A stretch of 8,111 nt of DNA from Parcubacteria group bacterium (lineage in GTDB: Bacteria > Patescibacteriota > Minisyncoccia > Moranbacterales > JAKLHP01). Below are positions 1-5,934 of this stretch, piece by piece (the stretch's first letter is position 1; each line of letters begins with the position of its first letter). The notes beneath the pieces were generated by a model. It worked only from the letters and a program-made list of their open reading frames with translations, did not search any database and was not told the origin of the DNA. Location of the stretch: contig JBBABD010000033.1 of NCBI GenBank assembly GCA_041657845.1, forward strand, positions 1 to 8,111. The letters are read 5' to 3'. A program made the position numbers and the translations under genes.

Positions 1-80
1 AAGAGATTTTTAAATTATGGAAAAACGATAAACTTAAAAAAGCGTCTTCTGAAGATGTTTGTGAAGAACATAAAATATGA
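1..80 (+). CDS. 3' end of an upstream gene, possibly NifX/NifB-type (partial)
   Basis: The reading frame starting at base 3 is open from the window edge to a TGA at 78-80 and encodes the last 25 residues of a protein, ending DVCEEHKI. The TGA overlaps the ATG of the next gene as ATGA, the same junction used at two other places in this window, which supports a real translationally coupled gene. The visible piece has a segment KLWKNDKLKKAS that resembles the final helix and tail (A-x-x-x-x-x-x-G-K-L-x-x-A) of dinitrogenase iron-molybdenum cofactor (NifX/NifB C-terminal, COG1433) proteins. Such proteins are often neighbours of MinD-ferredoxin ATPases, Mrp and DUF134. The family call is a weak inference from a very short tail plus context. 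That the frame is coding is more likely than not. Confidence 0.45.
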   Translation, partial: EIFKLWKNDKLKKASSEDVCEEHKI

Positions 81-964
81 AAATAGCCATTACTGGCGGA
101 AAAGGCGGAACAGGAAAATCAATGGTCGCCACTTCTTTGGCGATTGAATTCGCCAAAGAATATAGCACTTTGTTGGTTGATGCTGATGTGGAATGTCCCA
201 ACGACCATCTTTTGCTTTCTGTCCCAAGAAAAAAATCCGAAACTGTTTATCAAGCTATTCCTAAGTGGGATTTTTCCAAATGCACAAGATGCGGAAAATG
301 TGCTGAAGTTTGCAAACAAAACGCCATTGTTTTTGTTAAAGATAAATATCCCGCTTTCGTGCAAGATATTTGTATCGGTTGCAAGGCTTGCAAAGTAGCT
401 TGCCCGACAGGAGCTATTTCGGAAGATAAAAAGGAAATTGGAGAAATATACACAGGAAAAAATTATCAAGTGAATCTCATTTCGGGCGAACTCAAATTGG
501 GAGAGTTGGCTTCAGGAGAAATTGTGGCAGAAGTTAGAAAGTATGCCGATAAAATCAGTCAGCAACTAAAAACCGAAATGCTTCTTGTAGATTCTTCGGC
601 TGGAGTGGGTTGTCCGGTAATTGCTTCACTTGTTGGAACCGACTATATTGTGGCCGTAACTGAACCAACGCCATCAGCTCTTCACGACTTGAAAAGGGTT
701 TTGTATCTGGCTCGCCACTTTCAAATCAAGCACGGTATTGTTATCAATAAATATGATTTGTCAGATAGTTTTTGTTTGAAAATAGAAAAGTTTGCTAAAG
801 AAAATGAAATTCCGATATTAGGCAAGATTCCATATAAAAATGATTTTGTTGCCGCAACTATTGAAATGAAACCGATTCTGGAAATAAATCCGGAATATAA
901 AATTTTGTTTCAGGAAATAATAAGCAATATAGAAATGAACAACAACTTAAAACAAAATCTATGA
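77..964 (+). CDS. MinD-superfamily P-loop ATPase with inserted 2x[4Fe-4S] ferredoxin domain (COG1149 type)
   Basis: This is a 295-residue cytosolic ATPase of the SIMIBI/MinD class. The deviant Walker A, GGKGGTGKS, sits at residues 7-15, followed by the LLVDADVECPN switch (32-42). Two ferredoxin motifs are inserted after it: CxxCxxCxxxCK at C69/C72/C75/C79 and CxxCxxCxxxCP at C99/C102/C105/C109, each able to ligate a [4Fe-4S] cluster. The second switch is VDSSAGVGCPV (171-181); relatives usually have a G/S-P-P/S-G form, so the SAG version is slightly unusual. TEPTPSALHDLKR (195-207) and ILGKIPY (247-253) complete the fold. Proteins of this family are thought to couple ATP hydrolysis to Fe-S cluster or electron transfer, but their precise substrates are poorly known. 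The start is fixed by the ATGA overlap with the upstream gene, and the end overlaps the thioredoxin gene in the same way. Confidence 0.93.
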   Translation: MKIAITGGKGGTGKSMVATSLAIEFAKEYSTLLVDADVECPNDHLLLSVPRKKSETVYQAIPKWDFSKCTRCGKCAEVCKQNAIVFVKDKYPAFVQDICIGCKACKVACPTGAISEDKKEIGEIYTGKNYQVNLISGELKLGELASGEIVAEVRKYADKISQQLKTEMLLVDSSAGVGCPVIASLVGTDYIVAVTEPTPSALHDLKRVLYLARHFQIKHGIVINKYDLSDSFCLKIEKFAKENEIPILGKIPYKNDFVAATIEMKPILEINPEYKILFQEIISNIEMNNNLKQNL

Positions 965-1230
965 AAGTATTAAAATTCGGAGCTGTTTGGTGTTCCGGGT
1001 GTTTGGTGATGAAACCAAGATGGAAAAAAATTGAAGAAGAGAACCCATGGCTCAAAACCGAGTATTATGATTTTGACAATGACAAAGAAATGGTGGAAAA
1101 ATATCAGATTGACAAAACTCTTCCCACTTTTGTTTTTTTGGACAAAGAGGGAAAAGAATTTTTGCGCTTAAACGGAGAAATCAGTAAGGACAAGTTAGTT
1201 GAACTTATCAATCAAGATAAAGACAAATAG
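961..1230 (+). CDS. Small cytosolic thioredoxin-family protein (WCSGC active site)
   Basis: An 89-residue thioredoxin-fold protein with no signal peptide. The redox site is W10-C11-S12-G13-C14 and the cis-proline is P55 in TLPTF, followed by a strand/turn with FLDKEGKE and a C-terminal helix (KDKLVELI). It is shorter than classical thioredoxin (about 105-110 residues) because the first strand and helix are missing. The CSGC dipeptide differs from the classical CGPC, which should change its redox potential. The ATG overlaps the stop of the MinD-ferredoxin gene (ATGA). Only three bases separate its stop from the membrane thiol transporter gene, so it is a natural cytosolic electron donor for that protein. 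The partner assignment is inferred from position; the fold and active site are visible in the sequence. Confidence 0.92.
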   Translation: MKVLKFGAVWCSGCLVMKPRWKKIEEENPWLKTEYYDFDNDKEMVEKYQIDKTLPTFVFLDKEGKEFLRLNGEISKDKLVELINQDKDK

Positions 1231-1233
1231 AAT

Positions 1234-2433
1234 ATGAAAAAAATTTTAGCAATATCTACTATTTCAATTTTTGCGTTTCTTCAGTTGTATTTTTCAGCAG
1301 GTGCTTCTGAAAATATCAAAGTGTACCTTTTTTATGGAAACGGTTGTCCTCATTGTGCCAAGGAGATGCAATTCTTGCAGGAAATGCAAGAAATTTATCC
1401 TAATTTAGAAATAAGGAGTTTTGAAATATATCACAGCAAGGAAAACGCACTGCTTTTGCAAAAAATCGGCAAATCAATGGATGCAGATGTTTCAGGTGTT
1501 CCGTTTTCAGTTATTGGCGACAAATATTTTGTCGGATATGCTGAAAATATAACCTCGGAAGAAATCAAAAGCCAAATAGAAAAGTGCAATAATGACGGTT
1601 GTCCTGATCGGATAGCAAGCATAATGAATTCCGAAGATGAAAACAAAAAAGATTTAAAGCAAAACATCGAATCAGATAAAAAGGAAAAAATAATCAATCT
1701 TCCGCTTATTGGTAAAATTGATGCTTACAAATTTTCTCTGCCGATTCTCACGATAATTATGGGGCTTCTGGATGGATTCAATCCGTGTGCGATGTGGACC
1801 CTCCTGTTTCTTATTAGTCTGCTTTTGGGGATGAAAGACCGAAAGAGAATGTGGATTTTGGGGACAGCTTTTATTGTCGCTTCCGCTTCTGTTTATTTCT
1901 TGTTTATGTCTGCTTGGCTTAATCTCATTTTATTTCTGGGCTTTGTAATTTGGGTGCGGATATTGATTGGAATTTTGGCTTTATTTGGCGGAGGATACAG
2001 TTTGAAAGAATTTTTATTCAACAAGGAAAGTGGATGTAAAGTCGCTAATGACGAAAGTCGGCAGAAAGTTTTTCAAAAATTGAAAGCGACAGTCGGCAAA
2101 AATAGTTTCTGGCTGGCACTGGGAGGAATTATCACATTGGCTTTTTTGGTGAATTTAGTAGAACTCATCTGTTCAGCGGGACTGCCAGCCGTTTACACTC
2201 AAGTGCTGGCTCTTAACGAACTGGCTGGATGGCAATATTATTTGTATATTCTGCTCTATATTTTCTTTTTTATGCTGGATGATTTATTTATTTTCTTTAT
2301 GGCGATGATTACACTGGAAATGACGGGACTCTCTACGAAGTATTCCAAGTATTCTCAACTGATTGGTGGATTGATTATGCTGATTATCGGGATACTTTTG
2401 ATTTTCAAGCCTGAATGGCTGATGTTTGGATAA
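1234..2433 (+). CDS. Exported thioredoxin-fold domain fused to a CcdA/DsbD-like six-helix thiol-electron transporter
   Basis: A 399-residue membrane protein. Residues 1-24 form a signal peptide (MKK, hydrophobic core, SAGA cleavage-like site). Residues 27-118 are a glutaredoxin/thioredoxin-like domain with C38-P-H-C41 and a cis-proline at GVP (P90); C118 and C123 follow it. A charged linker (about 130-160) leads to six hydrophobic segments at roughly 168-198, 205-226, 231-256, 293-319, 336-361 and 373-393. C185 in segment 1 (GFNPCAMW) and C313 in segment 4 (ELICSAGLP) match the paired redox cysteines of CcdA/DsbD. In that family electrons pass from cytosolic thioredoxin through the membrane pair to an external thioredoxin-fold domain. 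Here the external domain is N-terminal, whereas in DsbD the thioredoxin domain is C-terminal. The thioredoxin gene immediately upstream supplies the likely donor. The external substrate is unknown. Confidence 0.85.
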   Translation: MKKILAISTISIFAFLQLYFSAGASENIKVYLFYGNGCPHCAKEMQFLQEMQEIYPNLEIRSFEIYHSKENALLLQKIGKSMDADVSGVPFSVIGDKYFVGYAENITSEEIKSQIEKCNNDGCPDRIASIMNSEDENKKDLKQNIESDKKEKIINLPLIGKIDAYKFSLPILTIIMGLLDGFNPCAMWTLLFLISLLLGMKDRKRMWILGTAFIVASASVYFLFMSAWLNLILFLGFVIWVRILIGILALFGGGYSLKEFLFNKESGCKVANDESRQKVFQKLKATVGKNSFWLALGGIITLAFLVNLVELICSAGLPAVYTQVLALNELAGWQYYLYILLYIFFFMLDDLFIFFMAMITLEMTGLSTKYSKYSQLIGGLIMLIIGILLIFKPEWLMFG

Positions 2434-2452
2434 TTGTATAAGATATAAAGAT

Positions 2453-3214
2453 ATGGAAAACAGAATAAAAAATATATTACTGGTTATTTCTGGTAAGGGA
2501 GGCGTAGGCAAATCAACCGTAGCTACTAATCTGGCTATTATTCTTGCGGATAAAGGATTGAAAGTCGGTTTGCTTGATGCTGATATTCACGGTCCGAATT
2601 TAGCATTGATGCTGGGCGTGCAAGACAAGATGATAATTTCGCACGGAGAAAATCAAATATTCCCAGTGGAAATAAGAGAAAATTTATCATTAGTTTCAAT
2701 GTCCTATTTCATACCAAAACTAGATTCGCCGATTATCTGGCGCGGTCCGATGAAAATGAAGGTTATTGAAAGATTCATAAAAGATGTGACTTGGGAAGAT
2801 TTAGATTGGCTCATAATTGATTCTCCTCCTGGCACTGGCGATGAGCCTCTTTCAATTGCTCAGTTGTTACCTGAAGCGGGTGCAATTATAGTCACTACTC
2901 CGCAAGATGTTTCTTTATTGGACTCGAAGAAAGCGATAAATTTTGCCAAGTCGCTGAAATTAAAAATTTACGGATTGATTGAAAATATGAGCGGATTACA
3001 ATGTCCACATTGCGGTGAAACTATAAATTTATTCAAAAAAGGAGGCGGAGAAAAAATCGCCAAGCAATATAAAATAACGTTTTTGGGAACTGTTCCGATT
3101 GATCCTAAAATAGTTATTTCTGGAGATGATGGCAATCCGCTTGCTGTGGATAAAAATTCCGATACGACTAAAATATTCGCATCAATTGCTAAAAAAATAT
3201 TAGTTAAAAAATAA
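2453..3214 (+). CDS. Mrp/NBP35-family iron-sulfur carrier ATPase (ApbC-like)
   Basis: A cytosolic P-loop ATPase of 253 residues from the ATG chosen here. It has Walker A SGKGGVGKST (residues 13-22), DADIHGPN (42-49), the switch DSPPGTGDEP (123-132), TTPQDVSLLDSKKA (148-161) and the C184-P-H-C187 pair in LQCPHCGE. In Mrp/ApbC/Nbp35 proteins this CxxC binds a bridging [4Fe-4S] cluster at the dimer interface, which is then handed to apoproteins. The N-terminal DUF59/MIP18 domain found in some Mrp proteins is absent. An in-frame ATG at 2426 would add nine residues and overlap the previous gene by 8 bp. I prefer 2453 because it leaves a normal short lead to the P-loop and avoids the overlap, but neither start has a clear ribosome binding site. 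It stands between the membrane thiol transporter and the metal transporter. Confidence 0.93.
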   Translation: MENRIKNILLVISGKGGVGKSTVATNLAIILADKGLKVGLLDADIHGPNLALMLGVQDKMIISHGENQIFPVEIRENLSLVSMSYFIPKLDSPIIWRGPMKMKVIERFIKDVTWEDLDWLIIDSPPGTGDEPLSIAQLLPEAGAIIVTTPQDVSLLDSKKAINFAKSLKLKIYGLIENMSGLQCPHCGETINLFKKGGGEKIAKQYKITFLGTVPIDPKIVISGDDGNPLAVDKNSDTTKIFASIAKKILVKK

Positions 3215-3218
3215 AGTG

Positions 3219-4268
3219 ATGAAAGAAAGAATTGCAATTATATCAATACTGGCAAACGCATCATTGGCTGGAGGCAAAATTGCTGTCGGAATATTTTCTA
3301 ATTCATCGGCAATTTTAGCAGCGGGTATTGATTCTTTCGTGGATATATTTTCCTCCGCTATCAGCTATATCGGAATTAAAATATCAGGGAAGCCAGCAGA
3401 CAAGGAGCATCCCTATGGGCATTACAAATTTGAAGTTTTGGGCGGTGTCATTATTACATTGATTATTTTGGCAACTGGCATCGGTATTATTTACAACGCT
3501 TTCGTAAAGTTTCTCCATCCGCAAGAAATTGAAATCGGTTATTTGGCTTTTGGAATAATGATTTTTTCCAGCATTGTAAATGAAATAATGGCAAGGCTAA
3601 AAACCTATTACGGCAAAAAAGAAAATTCTATCAGCCTGCTTTCCGATGGAGTACATTCCAGAATTGATGTTTGCACTTCTTTGATAATTTTAATCGGTTT
3701 ATTTTTAACTCCTTATTGGATTTATGCCGATTCTTTGTTGGCAATACTGATGGGGATATATATAGTAAAAGAAGCATTCTTAGTGGGGAAAGATGCGGCA
3801 GGATCGCTTTTGGATGTTTCTGCCGGAGAAGAAATAGAGAACACTATAAAAGAAATCGCCAAGGCGGAAAATATTGAAATTATTTCATTAAAAACTCAAA
3901 AGAAAGGCTCGGCTACTACAGCAAATTTGGAAATAAATCTGCCTAACAATCTAAAAGTGGAAGAAGCGACAAAAATTTCCGAAAGATTAAGGGAAGATCT
4001 AATGAAAGGAATTGAAAGTTTGCAATATGTCATCATTCAAATTACCAGCCACGAAGTTGAAAGCAGTTTTTATAAGCCAAGCTTTGGAAAAAGTTTCGGT
4101 TGGCAAAGGAGAGGAAAGTTTAAGAAAAAAATTGAAAAAGCAACAGGGCAAGGTCCTGATGGCAAATGTGTTTGTCCGAAATGCGGTTATAGCGTTTCTC
4201 ACGAAAGAGGAGTGCCTTGCGGAACTTTAAAATGTCCTAAGTGCAATGTTAATTTGGAAAGAAAATAA
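3219..4268 (+). CDS. Cation diffusion facilitator (CDF) metal transporter with C-terminal zinc-ribbon extension
   Basis: A 349-residue membrane transporter. CDF proteins exchange cytosolic Zn, Fe, Cd or Mn for protons. The six-helix domain covers about residues 5-190. D38 and D42 in helix 2 (GIDSFVD) and H146 and D150 in helix 5 (SDGVHSRID) reproduce the DxxxD/HxxxD site of zinc/iron-type CDF proteins such as FieF/YiiP; Mn-type proteins usually have Asp in place of the His. EHPYGHYKFE (63-72) is the usual loop between helices 2 and 3. The cytoplasmic alpha-beta domain spans about 200-280. An unusual tail follows: a basic Gly/Lys stretch, then six cysteines (C317, C319, C322, C334, C339, C342) as CxCPKCGY...CGTLKCPKC, a zinc-ribbon-like module. 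The ATG at 3219 is preferred over the GTG at 3216. The gap to mrp is 4 bp and to DUF134 1 bp. The metal is inferred. Confidence 0.93.
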   Translation: MKERIAIISILANASLAGGKIAVGIFSNSSAILAAGIDSFVDIFSSAISYIGIKISGKPADKEHPYGHYKFEVLGGVIITLIILATGIGIIYNAFVKFLHPQEIEIGYLAFGIMIFSSIVNEIMARLKTYYGKKENSISLLSDGVHSRIDVCTSLIILIGLFLTPYWIYADSLLAILMGIYIVKEAFLVGKDAAGSLLDVSAGEEIENTIKEIAKAENIEIISLKTQKKGSATTANLEINLPNNLKVEEATKISERLREDLMKGIESLQYVIIQITSHEVESSFYKPSFGKSFGWQRRGKFKKKIEKATGQGPDGKCVCPKCGYSVSHERGVPCGTLKCPKCNVNLERK

Positions 4269-4269
4269 T

Positions 4270-4545
4270 ATGACTAGACCAAGACTATGTAAGCGATTAC
4301 GCTTCAAACCCAAAGCTCATTATTTCAAACCCCAGGGAATTCCGATGTATGAATTGGACGAGATTGTTTTAACTAAGGAAGAAATGGAGACAGTAAAACT
4401 TAAGGATTTTGACGGGCTGGAACAAACCGAAGCAGCGGAAAAAATGAACACCTCGCAAAGCACGTTTCAACGGATTTTGTCTTCCGCTAGAGTTAAAATT
4501 GCCGAGGCAATCGTTAAGGGCAAAGCATTAAGAATTGAAGAATAA
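4270..4545 (+). CDS. DUF134 family helix-turn-helix DNA-binding protein (COG1342)
   Basis: A 91-residue basic protein that matches the DUF134 family along its whole length. It opens with TRPRLCKRLRFKP, then YFKPQGIPMYELDEIVLTKEE (split here across residues 18-38), and then a sigma-like helix-turn-helix (about 47-75) with EQTEAAEKMNTSQSTFQRIL. It ends with KVKIAEA-type helix residues and the typical GKALRIE tail. An upstream in-frame ATG at 4246 lies inside the CDF gene; the ATG at 4270 is one base after the CDF stop and gives the family's normal N terminus, so it is preferred. Family members are predicted DNA-binding regulators and commonly sit beside Mrp, MinD-ferredoxin and NifX-like genes. 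Its place inside the operon suggests it regulates this metal/redox unit. Neither the effector nor the operator is known. Confidence 0.93.
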   Translation: MTRPRLCKRLRFKPKAHYFKPQGIPMYELDEIVLTKEEMETVKLKDFDGLEQTEAAEKMNTSQSTFQRILSSARVKIAEAIVKGKALRIEE

Positions 4546-4562
4546 TAAAATAAAAATAAACT

Positions 4563-4826
4563 ATGGCAGAATTTTTTGGAGTAATCGGTGGAATTTTAAC
4601 AACTATCAGATTGATTCCGCAAACGGCAAAAAGTTTAAAAACAAGAAAAACAGAAGACCTCTCATCTGCTTTTGTGGTCATCCTATTTTTTCAAGCTTTA
4701 TTTATGATTTTTTACGGAATCTTTAAGCCAGATTACCTGATAATCTATATGAATTTTATTCCTCTCGTATGCTCAATTGTTCTTTGGGTTCTTAAGGTTA
4801 AAAACAAGAGAATTAAAATAATTTAA
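4563..4826 (+). CDS. SemiSWEET / PQ-loop (MtN3 family) small transporter
   Basis: An 87-residue protein made of one three-helix bundle: segments at about 3-20, 34-53 and 57-78. The PQ-loop signature is in helix 1 (RLIPQTAKSLKTRKTEDLS begins at residue 16, with P19-Q20), and the charged loop KTRKTEDLS precedes helix 2. N64 in helix 3 (YMNFIP) corresponds to the conserved Asn region that lines the sugar site in SemiSWEETs. These proteins dimerise and carry sugars down their gradient. The gene begins 17 bp after DUF134 and ends the tight gene cluster. It is the only member without an obvious redox or metal link, so its substrate here is uncertain. The family call is firm from size, topology and motif. 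Confidence 0.9.
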   Translation: MAEFFGVIGGILTTIRLIPQTAKSLKTRKTEDLSSAFVVILFFQALFMIFYGIFKPDYLIIYMNFIPLVCSIVLWVLKVKNKRIKII

Positions 4827-4833
4827 TTAAATT
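4820..4833. repeat. 14-bp perfect AT-only palindrome over the SemiSWEET stop codon
   Basis: AATTTAATTAAATT is identical to its reverse complement and is followed by a T run (4834-4836). It could act as a weak hairpin end for the upstream operon or as a regulator site. Being made only of A and T, it may equally arise by chance. Confidence 0.25.
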
Positions 4834-4834
4834 T

Positions 4835-4863
4835 TTGTTTGTATTTTGAAATTAAAATATAAA
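4835..4863 (+). promoter_or_regulatory. Candidate sigma70-type promoter for the SDR gene
   Basis: TTGTTT at 4835-4840 and TATAAA at 4858-4863 are separated by exactly 17 bases. They lie in the 53-bp gap before the dehydrogenase gene, with the -10 box ending 16 bases before its ATG. The leader would be only about 10 bases, short but compatible with genes that lack Shine-Dalgarno sequences. The local sequence is almost entirely A/T, so chance matches are common. Confidence 0.4.
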
Positions 4864-4879
4864 TAAAAAAACAAAAACT

Positions 4880-5614
4880 ATGCGACTCGAAAACAAGGTA
4901 GCAATCGTGACAGGAGCCTCGTCTGGACTTGGTAAAGCGATTGCCGAAATGTATCTCAAAGAAGGTGCCAAAGTGGTATTTTCTGATGCTAATCCATATC
5001 CGAATGAAAACGAACTGGGAGAAAATGCGATTTTTATAAAAGCGGATATCTCAAAAAAAGAAGAGGTGAAAAATTTGGTTGATGTTGCGGTGGAAAAATT
5101 CGGAAAACTGGATATTATAGTGAATAATGCTGGCGTAGGTTTGGTAGGCGAAATAGCGACTATGACTGATGAAATCTGGGATAAGGTAATTTCCGTTAAT
5201 TTAAGCGGAGTTTTCTATGGAATAAGAGAAGCGAGCGCCTATATGAAGGAAAAGGGCATTAAAGGTTCCATCATCAATATGACTTCCATTTTGGGACAAG
5301 TCGGATTTAAAACTGCTGGAGCTTATTGCGCTTCCAAGGGAGGAGTAAATCAACTAACTCGTACCTCCGCTTTAGAACTTGCACCTGATGGAATTAGGGT
5401 AAATGCTATTGCTCCCGGATTTATTAAAACTCAAATGACTAAAGGAATGCAAGATAATGAAGATGCTAATAAAGGCATTTGTTCCGCTACGCCTTTGGGA
5501 CATATGGGAGAGCCGAATGATATCGCTTACGCAGCCGTTTACTTGGCATCGGATGAATCAAAATATGTCACAGGCTCAATTCTATATGTTGACGGAGGCT
5601 GGACGGCACAATAA
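4880..5614 (+). CDS. Classical short-chain dehydrogenase/reductase (SDR), NAD(H)-type
   Basis: A 244-residue cytosolic oxidoreductase of the classical SDR family with the full set of motifs. These are cofactor loop TGASSGLG (11-18), D36 after the second strand (FSDAN, pointing to NAD(H) rather than NADP(H)), the D55 region (KADIS), NNAG (82-85), and the catalytic tetrad N107, S136, Y149 and K153 (YCASK). It also has the IAPGFIKTQM loop (177-186) and the C-terminal tail ILYVDGGW. It resembles proteins annotated as glucose 1-dehydrogenase or 3-oxoacyl-ACP reductase, but the sequence does not fix the substrate. It is separated from the preceding operon by 53 bp with a candidate promoter and followed by a candidate terminator, so it is probably transcribed alone. 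The ATG at 4880 gives the standard N terminus (LENKVAIVTGA). Confidence 0.95.
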   Translation: MRLENKVAIVTGASSGLGKAIAEMYLKEGAKVVFSDANPYPNENELGENAIFIKADISKKEEVKNLVDVAVEKFGKLDIIVNNAGVGLVGEIATMTDEIWDKVISVNLSGVFYGIREASAYMKEKGIKGSIINMTSILGQVGFKTAGAYCASKGGVNQLTRTSALELAPDGIRVNAIAPGFIKTQMTKGMQDNEDANKGICSATPLGHMGEPNDIAYAAVYLASDESKYVTGSILYVDGGWTAQ

Positions 5615-5637
5615 TTTTTGGAAATTTATCGCAAAAG

Positions 5638-5658
5638 CAGAGCCAGAACTCTGTTTTT
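5638..5658 (+). terminator. Candidate rho-independent terminator after the SDR gene
   Basis: CAGAG (5638-5642) and CTCTG (5649-5653) form a 5-bp stem around the 6-base loop CCAGAA, followed directly by TTTTT (5654-5658) and preceded by AAAA. It lies 24 bp past the SDR stop. The stem is short, so efficiency is uncertain, but its GC content stands out from the AT-rich surroundings. Confidence 0.5.
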
Positions 5659-5691
5659 GTGTTAGAATTGAAATGTATAACGGATAAATTT

Positions 5692-5934
5692 ATGAATGAA
5701 GAAAAACCAATTAATCTGATGAATTTGAAAATGAATCAGAGTGCGGAGATTGCCTTTATTGATGCTGGAAAGGAGTCCGCAAAAAGATTAGCCGATTTAG
5801 GATTGACTTTCAGCACGCCTGTAAAAGTTTTAAAGAAAACATTGTTCTTCGGTCCGATAGAGATTGAAGTCAGGGGTTGCAAGCTGGCTTTAGGTAGGGG
5901 AATCGCTTCAAAAGTATGGGTCAAACAAATATGA
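5692..5934 (+). CDS. feoA: FeoA, ferrous iron transport accessory protein
   Basis: An 80-residue SH3-like cytosolic protein, the normal size for FeoA. Family features are the segment GKESAKRLADLGL (26-38, matching G-x-x-x-x-R-L-x-x-L-G-L), STPVKVLKK (41-49), GPIEIEVRGCKLALGRGIA (54-72) and a final hydrophobic strand (KVWVKQI). FeoA assists the FeoB iron permease, probably by binding it, and the next gene is feoB with an ATGA overlap. A GTG at 5659 would extend the protein by eleven residues, but it falls at the end of the terminator T-run, so the ATG at 5692 is chosen. Upstream, TATAAC at 5676-5681 is a possible -10 box with no convincing -35. I see no Fur-box-like inverted repeat in the 77-bp gap before the gene. 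Confidence 0.92.
   Translation: MNEEKPINLMNLKMNQSAEIAFIDAGKESAKRLADLGLTFSTPVKVLKKTLFFGPIEIEVRGCKLALGRGIASKVWVKQI

Noticed and set aside
2968..3237. Minus-strand open frame opposite mrp
   Set aside because: Antisense shadow of a strongly conserved gene with no recognisable protein features; the same holds for the other minus-strand frames (e.g. 119-469, 5736-6074).
4140..4268. Zinc-ribbon tail of the CDF protein as a separate small gene
   Set aside because: The frame is continuous from the CDF cytoplasmic domain, and there is no in-frame start codon between the basic linker and the first cysteine.
4535..4726. + strand frame overlapping the SemiSWEET gene
   Set aside because: It is frame-shifted against the clear PQ-loop protein at 4563-4826 and has no plausible motif.
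5615..5691. Fur box or riboswitch upstream of feoAB
   Set aside because: No GATAAT-type inverted repeat is seen, and the only hairpin looks like a terminator; the gap is too short for a known riboswitch plus expression platform.
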